Shown piece after piece: positions 1 through 10,032 of a DNA stretch of 64,000 bases (the stretch's first letter is position 1; the number at the start of each line of letters is the position of its first letter). Location of the stretch: the NCBI GenBank assembly GCA_027604705.1, contig JADHYV010000005.1, positions 186,001 to 250,000 of the forward strand, read 5' to 3'. Position numbers and translations under genes: made by a program. Under the pieces are notes generated by a model. It was not told the DNA's origin. It saw nothing but the letters and a program-made list of their open reading frames with translations, and searched no databases. The DNA comes from Allomyces arbusculus. Lineage: Eukaryota > Blastocladiomycota > Blastocladiomycetes > Blastocladiales > Blastocladiaceae.

Positions 1-1
1 A

Positions 2-883
2 CGCAAGCTCGGCCTCCGGCTTACCGAACGTAAGACCACCCAGACCTCAGCATGCACTCGGGCGCTCACTGCTGCCACGCGCCGCGGTCATGTTGCCGTC
101 CTGGACTGGTGGGTGTACAACGCCGGTGTGGCGCTTGATGCGCCATACTTCGTTTTGTACGATGCTTCGGTTCTCGAATCGCAAGCCGACGATCCAACCA
201 TGCTCGAGTGGTGGTTTGCGTCGGGGCAGCTTCGCCAGCCTCCGCATGACCGACAACTTGTCGAGAGGTGCCTGACGCTGGCGTCACAAAAGGGACACGT
301 CCAGATTCTCGAATGTTGGCGCACGCTTGGCTCAGCATATATCCCTTCCATTTTGCCCATCGACCTTGAAGCGGCATGCATTGATAACCATGTCGCTGTG
401 CTTGATTGGTGGGTCACGAGCGGCCTACCGTACCAGTACTCGTGGCGCGCGCTGGAGACGGCGACCAAGTTTGGTCACATTGCCGTCCTCGACTGGTGGG
501 TTCAGTCGGGCCTGCGCTGGGAAGTGCCCCACGATATCGGGCGTGTCATTGTTCATTCGCGTTCCAAGGCCGTTGTTGAATGGTGGGCGCGTCGTGGATA
601 TTGCCCGCTTCTCTCGGACACCGAGCTCGCTGCCGCTGCGCGTGACGAGGAGTTTGACGTTCTTGATTATTGGGCGTGGATGACGCCGGGTCTTAAGAGT
701 CATGATCGCGATGCTGAGCTTGACTTCAAGGTTTCGCTCCTGGTGCTCGAGGCATGCGCGCATGGATGTGTCGATGTGCTCGAATGGCTGGTGACGCGCG
801 GCATTCCTTTCCGCCTGGGTGGGGAAGAAACAGACGCCTTGCAGTTCTCGAGCGGTGGGCACGGTTTCATGAAATGCCACTGA
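2..883 (+). CDS. F-box/ankyrin-like 'WW' repeat protein, 5' partial, altered C-terminus
   Basis: The frame is open from base 2, so the N-terminus lies outside the window. It encodes ankyrin-like units of roughly 30 residues, each built around a GH-x-A-VLDWW/VLEWW core. It is clearly paralogous to the next gene (1724-3106) along nearly its whole length, so the two are a tandem duplication. At the end the copies diverge. The frame stops at 883, but the paralogue-like tail (LAVLERWARFHEM, then APSPQVLDTVRENGRKVE) continues in a different frame to 942. A small indel near 825-845 therefore appears to have replaced the last ~35 residues. The repeats suggest a protein-binding scaffold, possibly feeding substrates to an SCF ubiquitin ligase; that role is inference. 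It may be a recently damaged copy. Confidence 0.75.
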   Translation, partial: RKLGLRLTERKTTQTSACTRALTAATRRGHVAVLDWWVYNAGVALDAPYFVLYDASVLESQADDPTMLEWWFASGQLRQPPHDRQLVERCLTLASQKGHVQILECWRTLGSAYIPSILPIDLEAACIDNHVAVLDWWVTSGLPYQYSWRALETATKFGHIAVLDWWVQSGLRWEVPHDIGRVIVHSRSKAVVEWWARRGYCPLLSDTELAAAARDEEFDVLDYWAWMTPGLKSHDRDAELDFKVSLLVLEACAHGCVDVLEWLVTRGIPFRLGGEETDALQFSSGGHGFMKCH

Positions 884-1723
884 TTGCTCCAAGCCCGCAA
901 GTCCTAGACACTGTGCGCGAAAACGGTCGCAAGGTCGAATAGTGATGGAGAGCATCAGGTTTGTCATTTTGAGGATTCTTTGATGTTGGGTTGTTGATTT
1001 TCTGTTGCTCGTCCGAATGAAACATGTTCACAGCCTGTCATGACGCACCAAGCTCAAGCTGGTCAAAATCCGTTTGACAAAATTGATTCGGTGTTCAGCG
1101 TCTATCAACGACCATCTTGTTTGAGCACATCGAGTTCAAGTCATCAGACTGTTGTTGTGGCATCAACCGTCTGAGATGCTGTCCTCAGGCTTGGCCATCC
1201 GCCAGTTCTTCATGCTGCGTCATCGCCTCTGGTGCGACCTTTTTGCCATGCAGGGAAACAATTGATAACTATGACGCTCTCTTTGGGCGTCATCCAACGC
1301 CGCGAGCCGGAGGTGATCCATTTTTGCGCAAGAATGGTCAAATTGCATGCCAATTTCTCAAGAGCATCGGCCTGCTGCCGAGGCGGAGAAATCGCGATCC
1401 CCCACGAGGGTCTCGGATCTCGGATCGGCTTGCGCTCGGCGAGGTGGCTTGAGCCGAGCCCTTGGGCGGCTCACAGTCGCGAGGATTCGGCTCGCGACCG
1501 AGGCGAGGGATCGTGAGAGACGCGTGCGCCGAACTTCTGTGTGGCTTGACTTTCGCGATCCGGATTCACGAGATCCGAGCCGACTCTGCCTCGTGAGCCA
1601 GATCGCAGCAGCCCTCCAAGAGGGCCATGTTGATGGCGGGTATGCCGGTTGACCGCAAGGACCAAAAACATTATTGGCCAACACCCCTGCTCCCTGCTGT
1701 GAACATTCGTAGCGCTTCAACAC
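884..1723. other. Intergenic stretch with inverted-repeat segment
   Basis: No supportable gene. Bases 884-942 hold the out-of-frame tail of the preceding repeat gene. Bases 1380-1630 are unusually rich in short direct and inverted motifs. An 11-bp arm at 1412-1422 (CTCGGATCTCG) is exactly complementary to 1569-1579, and a perfect 6-bp-stem hairpin with a 3-nt loop lies at 1611-1625. Confidence 0.5.
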
Positions 1724-3106
1724 ATGACAGGGTCAAGTTCGCATGAAGCAGAACGACGACAATCAAGCTCCGTAATGATACTGGCCCTCGCTCCTGCACC
1801 ATCCGAAGCTGCCACACGACCGCGCCTGCCCGTCGAGCTTGTTGGGGAGATTCTTGTTCTTGCCGTGCGCGCCATCAGCGAGCCATTCCCAGACCAGTCG
1901 GACGAACAGTCTTCAGCGCGCTGCCGGTACTGGGCCGAGCACGACCGCAAGCCAAACCTAGACCTCCATGCGCATCTCGCGGCATGCCTCTACGTTCTTC
2001 CTGCCTCCGCCACCCCTCGTGTCGTGCGCGCCGTCCTGGAACGCATGCGACACTGCACACCCGAAGCGGCGTCTGGTGCCGGCCGCGTCGACATTTTGGC
2101 CATGCGGCGCAAACTCGGTCTGTGGCTCACCGAGACGGGCGCCTTGAAATGTCATGTGTCGACTTGTTACAGTTCGCTTGCTGCTGCCACATGCCGTGGC
2201 CATGCCGCCGTTCTCGATTGGTGGGTGCACGAGTCCGGTGTGCAGCTCGACATTCCGGATGGGGTCTTGAAATACGCGTCGGTGCTCGAATCGCAGGCCG
2301 ATGACCCGAGCATGCTCGAGTGGTGGTTCACGTCGGGATTGCTTCGTGGGCCCCCCTACGAGCGACAACCCGTGGATATGTGCCTGATGCTCGCGTCGCA
2401 AAAGGGCCATATCAGGATCCTCGAATGCTGGCGCACGGTCGGCGCAAAGTTCATTTCGCGCAACATTCCGCCAATCAAGGGCCCCGATGCGGCATGTATT
2501 GACGGTCGCGTCGATGTGCTTGATTGGTGGGTTGCAAGCGGATTGTTGCACGAGTACACGCATCTTGCCCTCCAGTTTGCGACCAAGTTTGGCCATATTG
2601 CCGTACTGGACTGGTGGGCCAAGTCGGGCTTGCCGTGGGAGCTGCCAAGCGATCTCTCCCGCATCATTATTTGCTCACGATCCAAGGCCGTTGTCGAGTG
2701 GTGGGCCGCTCACGGACATCGCCCGCAGTTATCCGATGTCGAACTCACAGCTGCAGCGCGCGATGAGGAGTTTGATGTGCTCGAATTTTGGACGTTGACG
2801 ACACCAGGTCTCGAAAGCCGTGACCGTGCTTCTGAGCTCGAACAATTGCTCTCGCTCGTAGTACGTGAAGCGTGCGCCCATGGATGTGTTGACGTGCTCG
2901 ATTGGTTGGTCAGGCGCGGTATTCCGCTTTTGCGCGCGGAAGGGATTGACGCTTCGACCGAGAATGGGCATTTGGCGGTGCTCGAGTGGTGGTCGCGTTC
3001 AGGGATACCTCTGTGCGCACCAAGCCCCCAGTCCATTGAGAAGGCGCGCGAAAATGGTCATAGGAAGACCGTGAAGTGGTGGAGAGAGACGGGCTTGTTG
3101 CCGTGA
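1724..3106 (+). CDS. F-box/ankyrin-like 'WW' repeat protein, full length
   Basis: A single-exon frame of 460 residues. Near residues 32-45 is an F-box-like motif (LPVELVGEILVLAV). From about residue 125 to the end it carries ankyrin-like helical repeats with the signature GH-x-AVLDWW or VLEWW, spaced about 28-35 residues apart. Similar F-box plus ankyrin-like proteins are expanded in some zoosporic fungi; the likely role is a substrate receptor or protein-binding scaffold, but no substrate can be read from the sequence. It is the intact partner of the truncated copy at 2-883, and more distant relatives occur at 29987-30862 and 31043-31915. The first ATG lies about 20 residues ahead of the conserved region, so the exact start is uncertain. 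Confidence 0.85.
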   Translation: MTGSSSHEAERRQSSSVMILALAPAPSEAATRPRLPVELVGEILVLAVRAISEPFPDQSDEQSSARCRYWAEHDRKPNLDLHAHLAACLYVLPASATPRVVRAVLERMRHCTPEAASGAGRVDILAMRRKLGLWLTETGALKCHVSTCYSSLAAATCRGHAAVLDWWVHESGVQLDIPDGVLKYASVLESQADDPSMLEWWFTSGLLRGPPYERQPVDMCLMLASQKGHIRILECWRTVGAKFISRNIPPIKGPDAACIDGRVDVLDWWVASGLLHEYTHLALQFATKFGHIAVLDWWAKSGLPWELPSDLSRIIICSRSKAVVEWWAAHGHRPQLSDVELTAAARDEEFDVLEFWTLTTPGLESRDRASELEQLLSLVVREACAHGCVDVLDWLVRRGIPLLRAEGIDASTENGHLAVLEWWSRSGIPLCAPSPQSIEKARENGHRKTVKWWRETGLLP

Positions 3107-3236
3107 TGATGAAGGCGGTGTGCTTTATCGTTGTTCTTCGCTTGGATGTTGCCCTCGCTGGCCTGGATCCATCGATTTAAAAAGACAGCATTTCACTGAT
3201 TTGACAAGGCAGTATTTCACTCCATTTATTGTTTTC

Positions 3237-4516
3237 CTACAGCATCTCGGCCACGTCGGCCATAATTTCCTGTATCGGAGCCTCAATTTTGCGCGTGAGC
3301 AGCGCATCGGCACGCGTCGGCCCCTTGTTGATGCACCACACGGGCTTGCCTGCCGCGTGCAGGTCGCGCACGAGCCGATACGCCGAGTACGTCGTGAGCG
3401 TCGACCCGAGCACCAACCCACCGCTCGCCTTGCCAACCAACTCTGCGGCCTGCGCCTTGACCTTTGGCGGGATATTCTCGCCAAAGAACACGACTGCGGG
3501 CTTTAAGACACTCTTCACGGTGGCCGTCGCCGTCGTCACCTCGACCGTCGCCTCGTTCCCACACTTGTGGCACGGCGGGTAGGTAAACTGCGCAAAGTCG
3601 AGCGTCACTTCCATATCACCGTCAGGCCGCACCGTCCCGGTTTCGCCGGGCGACGTGTGCGACGGTGGGATGACTGTCTTGACACGCTCGTCCTCGCGCG
3701 TCACGTCGCGGCGAATGTGCTGGACCCACATCGGGTTCAGTGCCTTGAGCATCGACTGGAACTCGTCGCGCGGGATCGCGTGGCCGCATGACTGGCACTC
3801 GACGCGCGCGAGCGTGCCGTGCAGCTCAATGACGTTACGGCCGCCGGCTGAGGTTGAGAGTGCGAAAAAGTTAAGTGTGGTGGTCAGAACAAATCAGAAA
3901 GCGCATGTGACGGACCCTTGTGGTGCAGCGAGTCGACGTTTTGCGTCACGACACCGACCAGGTGGCCCTTGGCCTCGATTTCGGCCAACGAGAGGTGAAT
4001 TGTGTTGGGTTGTGCGTGGAAAATGGTGCCGTAGCCGAGCATCGATCTGTGAAGAGGGATAGCCGCAGAAATGGGTCAACTCCGGGCAATTGAGATCGTG
4101 TCGCGCTTGTTCGAGTGCGTACCGTGCCCAGTACCGCTGCCGGTTGTAGTGTCTCCCCATAAATTCCTACTGAGCGCGTCAGAAATCATGAGCGCACACA
4201 TCGCCATGGCGAGCGATTCGATTCTGCCGCGCGAGCGTACCTGGTACTGGATCGGCTTATAGTCTTTGTTCACGACGTACGCGCCCTTGGGCCCGCGGTA
4301 GTCGGGAATATTCGATGGTGTGCTCACGCCAGCGCCTACGCGCGGCGAAAATCCCCGCATCAGCTCTTTCATGTCATCGTTGAACGGATCGGCACAGGGA
4401 CCAAATTGCAACTAACCCGTAATGACGAGGAGCTTGCCATGGCATGACCGAATGAACGCGGCCACGTCGCGCGCGATTTGGCCTCGCGATAGATTTGCTG
4501 CCGGCGTGGAAATCAT
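3237..4516 (-). CDS. SIRT4: Class II sirtuin, SIRT4-like NAD-dependent deacylase/ADP-ribosyltransferase
   Basis: Five exons on the minus strand give 326 residues, close to human SIRT4 (314): 4516-4417, 4335-4241, 4166-4123, 4046-3916 and 3847-3237. All junctions are GT-AG and phase-consistent. Visible motifs in order are the NAD-binding GAGVSTPSNIPDYRG, RQRYWAR, TQNVDSLHHKAG with the catalytic His, a zinc site formed by CQSC and CHKC, the class II hallmark KPAVVFFGENIPP, and GSTLTTYSAYRLV. SIRT4-type enzymes act in mitochondria on acyl-lysines of metabolic enzymes. The N-terminus chosen here (MISTPAANLSRG) is only a weak presequence, and the frame stays open upstream to 4939, so a longer targeting peptide is possible. 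The gene ends 130 bp from the convergent repeat gene. Confidence 0.9.
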
Positions 4517-5030
4517 GGTGCTGGATCTGGCACGCTTGAGGTGATTCGATGGTACAAGTGCCCTTGCTGGCAGAGACGTCTGGTCCGTCGGGCAACGAAA
4601 GTCGATAGCAGAGAAGACGAGCTTGAAGAAAATGGTCGCTGTCACGGCATCCTTTTGCCGGGCAGTCTGGCCGAGTCCAGCCTCCCACAGCGTCGGAGAT
4701 TGGCTGTGATGGTTGTGGACTGTGCCGATGCTGAACATAAAGATCTGCTGGCCAACGCATCGAACGCAGCCAGCCCTCTCGTGCACACCACGTGTCTCAC
4801 GCGCATCAATGGGAGACGCGCCACAGCCACAACGCCGACCGCTGCTTCCTTCCCACTCTCCCGAGGTGTCTACGAGCTTCGACTTGCTGCCGCTGTCGAA
4901 CGCTTGACAACGAGCTCGCCTTTGGCAACTGATTTTCAAAGTATCGATGCTTCGCGTAAATACGAGGAGACCAGTAAACTCTGCTCATCTCTACATTGAT
5001 AACCCTGCACAAATCAAAATTCCATCCACC
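4517..5030. other. Intergenic region upstream of the sirtuin
   Basis: About 510 bp between the sirtuin start and the end of the next minus-strand gene. It should hold the sirtuin promoter and the monooxygenase 3' end. An in-frame extension of sirtuin exon 1 reaches 4939, but its sequence is low quality and unlike any sirtuin. No other feature is seen. Confidence 0.4.
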
Positions 5031-7079
5031 TCACGTGGCAACTGCATACCCGGCCAAATATTTGTGCACCCGCTCCGCATCCAGGCCAAGCCCAGCCATC
5101 ACCATGTACCCGTCCGGGCGCACGACCACGACCCACGCCTGGCTCGGATCCTTGATCCCGAAATCCACGTCGTGCGTCACGCCAAAAAGAAAATCGGACA
5201 CTGCACCATCATTGTCCACCCAGTTGTTGGCCGCTTCGGGGACGGCCAAACGGTCAAGCCGCACCACGTCTACCAGCCCTTGCACTTCGTCCGCCGAAAC
5301 GGACAGCGCGTCTGTGGGCTTGCGCAGGAACGGGCGCGCGTCATGCTTGATCGGCTCTGTGACAGGTGCTCTCGAACGCAGCTGAATGCGGTGCACGCGG
5401 GCGCCTTCAACAAAAGCCGGGAACGTGACGCAGGACAAGTCGTGCGGCGTCAGAATGAGCACCGTGTGCCGCAGTCCCGCTGATACGTATAAGTCGAGCG
5501 GCGCCACGACCATGCCGTTCTCACCAACGAGCCGCCCGCGCGTCGGCGCACGATGCCCAATTGAATACCGTAGCTTCACGTTGCCAGCCTGGATCACGGC
5601 CTCGACCGGCTGCGACACGCGCGGAAGGACCAATTCGAGCCCGACGTTCGGCGTCAGCTTGTGGGCCTGGAACAAACTCGGCACCCACGCTGCGATCTTA
5701 ACAATTAGTGACCCGAGCAAACGCACGAGCCACGGCCAGCGCACAGCGTAATCCGTCGCGCGCGACGTATTCTTGACAATAGCTTGCGCGACGGGCTGAC
5801 GCTCCGACTCATAGGTCGCGAGCAGCGCGCGAGGGTGGACATTGTGCGTGAGCGCCGTCGCGAGCTTCCATGCGAGGTTGTGTGCGTCCTGCAGGCCCAA
5901 GTTCATGCCCTGCCCGCCGACCGGCGAGTGAACGTGCGCGGCGTCACCCGCGAGGAACACGCGCACGTCGTGGGCCGCGTATTGCGCAGCGACGCGCTCA
6001 TTGACCGTGAATCGCGTGAGCCACTGAGGGTTCGACAGCGTGTAGCCCGTGGAGGACTTGTTGGTCTCGTCATGGCTGCCGTCGGCATTGAGCACGGTCG
6101 CCCACCCCGGGAACTTGACTCGCTCATTGAAGAGGCGCTCGACTGCGGCCAACGTCGGCGGCGCGATCCCCACAGCCGTCCCCGTATGCTTGTCAATGTA
6201 GGTATCCATGTCCACCTGGTCTTGCGCGGCGCCGCTCGTTCCGTCGTGCCACTTAGCCGCCTGTTCGTCACCGCCCAGTGCAACTATCCGATGCAGCGGG
6301 GCGTCGTCTGTCGTGGAAGCTGTCTGCAGCGGGAATACAATGATCGCGCCATGCGCGCTAGACATTATGGGAGGGCGAGCGACGCGGCTGGTCGGGTCGG
6401 CGCCCCAGATCGTCGCGCGGCCGTCGCGCGTGCGAATGCGCAGGTCGGCCATCCAGAACACGTCCGACCGCGTATGACCCGGGAACGGGATGCTGAGCAG
6501 GTGCCGCACGGTTGACTTGCCGCCGTCGCAAGCGACAAGGTACTTGCACTTGATCACCTGCTGGTTGTTGAGCGTGGCCGTGACCGGGTGCGTCGCGTCA
6601 CTGCCCTCATCAACGTTCAGGTCCGTCACGCCCGTATCCCACGCGATGCACACGCCTCGCCGCTCAAGGTCGGCGATCAGAATACGCTCCGTGTGCGACT
6701 GCACGCGCACAAGCGCAAACGGGTACGGCGACTGAGCGGTATCGGCGGGCGGGAACGCGATACTGGCAATGGGGCCCGCCGCGGCGTCGCCCAACATGGG
6801 ACCGCCGAAAATAACACCCTTGTCGCCGTCGATGGGAGTCACGACCATGTCGCGCGCGACAGTGCTTTGAGGGCCGAGGAACGCGAGCGTTTCGAGCGAC
6901 CGCGCGTGCACGGCAATGGCCTTGGACAGAGTTGATGGGCCGGTCGAGCGATCAACAATGACAATGGAGGTTCCCTTGGGCGAGTATTCGTGCTGCTGCG
7001 CCGCCAAGTACAGGCCGACGGGACCGGCGCCGACGACGACAATATCGGCCACGTCGGGGATCTTGCCAGAATTGTTCAT
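5031..7079 (-). CDS. FAD-dependent aromatic-ring monooxygenase (phenol hydroxylase/PheA-TfdB type), copy 1
   Basis: From the internal ATG at 7079 the protein is 682 residues. It has the group A flavoprotein hydroxylase layout: an N-terminal Rossmann motif (VVVGAGPVGLYLA, residues ~14-26), the DG motif (ACDGGKSTVRH), the GD motif that closes the FAD site (FLAGDAAHVHSPVGGQGMN, ~375-393), and a C-terminal thioredoxin-like domain ending in WVVVVRPDGYMVMAG. Such enzymes hydroxylate phenolic or quinone-like rings with NAD(P)H and O2; the substrate here cannot be told. The neighbour at 7897-10032 is a close tandem paralogue. The frame continues upstream to 7478, but that extension is made largely from a short tandem DNA repeat, so the Met aligned with the paralogue's internal Met was chosen as start. 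Confidence 0.9.
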   Translation of the reverse strand: MNNSGKIPDVADIVVVGAGPVGLYLAAQQHEYSPKGTSIVIVDRSTGPSTLSKAIAVHARSLETLAFLGPQSTVARDMVVTPIDGDKGVIFGGPMLGDAAAGPIASIAFPPADTAQSPYPFALVRVQSHTERILIADLERRGVCIAWDTGVTDLNVDEGSDATHPVTATLNNQQVIKCKYLVACDGGKSTVRHLLSIPFPGHTRSDVFWMADLRIRTRDGRATIWGADPTSRVARPPIMSSAHGAIIVFPLQTASTTDDAPLHRIVALGGDEQAAKWHDGTSGAAQDQVDMDTYIDKHTGTAVGIAPPTLAAVERLFNERVKFPGWATVLNADGSHDETNKSSTGYTLSNPQWLTRFTVNERVAAQYAAHDVRVFLAGDAAHVHSPVGGQGMNLGLQDAHNLAWKLATALTHNVHPRALLATYESERQPVAQAIVKNTSRATDYAVRWPWLVRLLGSLIVKIAAWVPSLFQAHKLTPNVGLELVLPRVSQPVEAVIQAGNVKLRYSIGHRAPTRGRLVGENGMVVAPLDLYVSAGLRHTVLILTPHDLSCVTFPAFVEGARVHRIQLRSRAPVTEPIKHDARPFLRKPTDALSVSADEVQGLVDVVRLDRLAVPEAANNWVDNDGAVSDFLFGVTHDVDFGIKDPSQAWVVVVRPDGYMVMAGLGLDAERVHKYLAGYAVAT

Positions 7080-7896
7080 GGCGCCTGTAGAAATGTGGAC
7101 ACGGTGGTCAAGTGCTGGATCAATCCCTTGGAGCGTCGAGCCTTGGTTACGGTCTTGGTACGCCCGGGTCTGGCCTTTATTCGCAGTCGTGTCTTGCTGC
7201 TGCCGCAGCACCGTGCCGAGCTGTGCGCGACTTTCTTGTAGGAGATGCAGGATTTGCTGAGAATCCGTGCCACGAGCGGCTGGATGCTGACAGCGTGGTG
7301 ACAAATTATTGATCGTTCGATGCGGTTCGATGCGGTTCGATGCAGCTTGATGCAGCTCGATGCAGTTTGGAGTGGTGGCAACGGTCAGGTCCCACGCTGG
7401 TTGACACGCGGCCGGTTTGAAGTCGCCGGCGGGACACCATCGTGTCGCTCCGCCCATGCTCGCACGAGGTGCCAACAAGTCCCACGATCATGACGCTCTC
7501 ACAGTTCATGATAACAGCGCGACTTACGCTGCCGGCGGTTAAGATCCGGCAAGCGTGGACTTAAACAAGGACGCTAGCATCCACCCTGCCAGACTGTGAC
7601 AAAACGAACTTGCCAAAGCACTCGTGTGATGCCTGCGTCGGAGCCGACGATAATTTTATTTATACGAAAAGCGTGTAGGGTTGGCGGAGGAAAATGTAGG
7701 GTTGACGAGTCGGCAACTACTTGGTCAGTTTAACAATTATTGTGGTTCTGACCCGACTTAAATTTGGCGTGAGACGCACGCCGGCCACACGCGTTGAGAA
7801 CAACACTGGCTAGATCAATACGATTGATGGTAGAACGTAATGTAGTCCACAAAATCAATGCGCGGCGCGCATTCCCGACAATTCCCTACGCATTTC
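7080..7896. other. Spacer between tandem monooxygenase genes
   Basis: About 820 bp containing the 7311-7370 tandem repeat and presumably the promoter of copy 1 and the 3' end of copy 2. Bases 7600-7860 are noticeably AT-richer than the flanking coding DNA. No gene is supported. Confidence 0.4.
7311..7370. repeat. Short tandem repeat, ~10-bp unit (GGTTCGATGC-like)
   Basis: Five to six imperfect copies of a 10-bp unit (variants GCGGTTCGAT and GCAGCTTGAT) lie just upstream of the copy 1 monooxygenase start. If translated as part of an N-terminal extension they give a repeating IELHQAAS/NRIEPHR pattern, which looks like noise. Confidence 0.7.
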
Positions 7897-10032
7897 TTAC
7901 GCCTTCGCATACTCGCCCAAATATTCCCGAACCCGCTCCACATCCAGGTCAAGGCCAGCCATGACCATATATCCGTCCGGGCGGACGACCACGACCCACG
8001 CCTGGCTCGGATCCATGACCCCGAAATTCGAGTCGTGCGTCACGCCAAACAAAAACTCGGCCACGTCTCCATCTTCGTCCACCCAATTGTTCACCGATTC
8101 CGGCACGGCCACACGGTCGAGCTGGACCGAATCCACGAGCCGCTGGATGTCCTCGTCCGGCAACGCGAGGGCGTCGTTGGCCGTGCGAATGAACGGCCGC
8201 GCGTTCGGTTTCGCAACGACCGCAGCGGGCGTTGTCGTCGGCAGCTTGATCCGGTGCACGCGCGCGCCATCAATCGTCGCGGGGAACGCGGCCGACGCCG
8301 GGTCATGCGGCGTCAAGACGAGCACCGTGTGTTGCACGCCCGACCCAATGTACAGATCGATCGGCGCCGCGATGGTCCCATCCGCACCCACGAGCTTCCC
8401 ACGAGACGGCGCGCGATGCCCGACTGGGTACCGCAGCTTGACGTTCCCGGCCTGCGTGACCGCATCGTTTGGCTGCGGCACCTTGGGCAAGACCAATTCC
8501 AGCCCGACATTCGCCGTGATCAGTTCCGTCTTGATCATGCCCGGCATCCACGACGCGACGCGGAACACGGCCGACCCAAGCAGCCGCAATACCCACGGCC
8601 AGCGTACGGCGCCATCGGTCATTTGCGAGGTCGTCTTGACAATCGCCTTCGCGACGGGCTGCCGTTCCTGCTCGTAACTCGCGAGCAATGCGCGTGGGTG
8701 GGACTTGGCTTCCAGCGCCGTGGCCAGCTTCCACGCCAAGTTGTGTGCGTCCTGAATGCCCATATTCATCCCTTGCCCGCCCATCGGTGAATGCACGTGC
8801 GCCGCGTCCCCCGCGAGAAACACGCGCGCGTCGTGCGCGGCGTACTGCTCAGCAACGCGCTCATTGACGGTGAACCTCGTCAGCCAGTGCGCATCCGACA
8901 GCGTGTACCCCGTCTGCTTGGGCTCGGTGCCGTCGCGGTTCGCGGTCGGGGTCAAGACACTCGACCACGGGATCGCGACGCGCTCGTTGAACAGCCGCTC
9001 GACCGCGGCCAGCGTCGGCGGCGCGACCCCCGCGACCGTGCCTGCATGTTTATCAATGTACGTATCCTTGTCGACCTGGTCCCCGGCGGTCCCACTCGTC
9101 CCGTCCTGCCATTTCGCCGCCTGCTCGTCCCCGCCCAACGCAATGATCCGGTGCACCGGCGCATCCGTGTTGTGCGGGTTCTGCAGCGCAAACACCATGG
9201 TCGCGCCATGCGCCGAGGCCATCATCCACGGCCGCGCGACGCGGCCGGACTTGTCCACGCCCCAACTAGTCCCGCGGCCGTCTTTCGTGCGAATCCGGAC
9301 ATCGGCCATCCAAAACACGTCCGACCGCGTATGCCCCGGGAACGGGACCTCGAGTAAATGACGCACGGTCGATTTCCCGCCGTCGCACGCGACAAGGTAC
9401 TTGCACTTGACGACCTGGTCGGTGGTGAGCGTCGCCGCCACGGGCACGTCCCCATCGTCCACGTCGAGCGCGGTCACCCCGGTCCCCCACGCGACGTGCA
9501 CCCCGCGCCGCTTCAAATCCTCGACCAGGAACGCTTCCGTATGCGACTGCACGCGCACGATCCCAAACGGGTACGGCGACCGCGCGACGTCGGCGGGCGG
9601 GAACGCCACCGTCCCGATGGGCCCGGACGACGCGTCGCCGAGCACAGGACCGCCGAAAATCGCACCGGTGTCGCCGTTGATCGGGGTCGCGACCATGTCC
9701 CGCGCGACGGTACTGCGTGCGCCGAGGTAAGCGAGCGTTTCGAGCGTGCGCGCGTGCACCGCAAGTGCCTTGGATAAGGTGGATGGGCCCGACGCGCGGT
9801 CGACGACGAGGATCGAGGACTGCGGAGAGTATTCGTGTAACTGCGCGGCGAGATACAGACCGACGGGGCCGGCGCCGACGACGAGGATGTCGGCCGTGTC
9901 GGGGAGCGTGGTGCCGCCGGTCATGGTGCTGGCGCGGCGGAGATGGCGGTGAAGTGCGTTGATTCGAGTGATGGCCGTTGCGGCCGCGAGTGCTTGACGA
10001 GGTTGTGTACGAGCAAGGCTGGCACGGAGCAT
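7897..10032 (-). CDS. FAD-dependent aromatic-ring monooxygenase, copy 2, with probable mitochondrial presequence
   Basis: A single exon of 711 residues, highly similar to 5031-7079 throughout. The Rossmann motif (LVVGAGPVGLYLAAQ), DG motif (ACDGGKSTVRHLLE), GD motif (FLAGDAAHVHSPMGGQGMN) and the C-terminal thioredoxin-like domain (WVVVVRPDGYMVMAG) are all intact. The ~36 residues before the conserved region are rich in Arg, Ala and Ser with no acidic residues, typical of a mitochondrial presequence. A second in-frame Met at 9924 would give a form without it. Copy 1 has no comparable leader, so the two products may work in different compartments; that is inference. Both use NAD(P)H and O2 for ring hydroxylation, with unknown substrate. 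Confidence 0.9.
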   Translation of the reverse strand: MLRASLARTQPRQALAAATAITRINALHRHLRRASTMTGGTTLPDTADILVVGAGPVGLYLAAQLHEYSPQSSILVVDRASGPSTLSKALAVHARTLETLAYLGARSTVARDMVATPINGDTGAIFGGPVLGDASSGPIGTVAFPPADVARSPYPFGIVRVQSHTEAFLVEDLKRRGVHVAWGTGVTALDVDDGDVPVAATLTTDQVVKCKYLVACDGGKSTVRHLLEVPFPGHTRSDVFWMADVRIRTKDGRGTSWGVDKSGRVARPWMMASAHGATMVFALQNPHNTDAPVHRIIALGGDEQAAKWQDGTSGTAGDQVDKDTYIDKHAGTVAGVAPPTLAAVERLFNERVAIPWSSVLTPTANRDGTEPKQTGYTLSDAHWLTRFTVNERVAEQYAAHDARVFLAGDAAHVHSPMGGQGMNMGIQDAHNLAWKLATALEAKSHPRALLASYEQERQPVAKAIVKTTSQMTDGAVRWPWVLRLLGSAVFRVASWMPGMIKTELITANVGLELVLPKVPQPNDAVTQAGNVKLRYPVGHRAPSRGKLVGADGTIAAPIDLYIGSGVQHTVLVLTPHDPASAAFPATIDGARVHRIKLPTTTPAAVVAKPNARPFIRTANDALALPDEDIQRLVDSVQLDRVAVPESVNNWVDEDGDVAEFLFGVTHDSNFGVMDPSQAWVVVVRPDGYMVMAGLDLDVERVREYLGEYAKA

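Noticed and set aside
7079-7478. N-terminal extension of monooxygenase copy 1 to a Met at 7478.
   Set aside because: It is made largely from a short tandem DNA repeat, is not shared with copy 2, and does not look like a targeting peptide.
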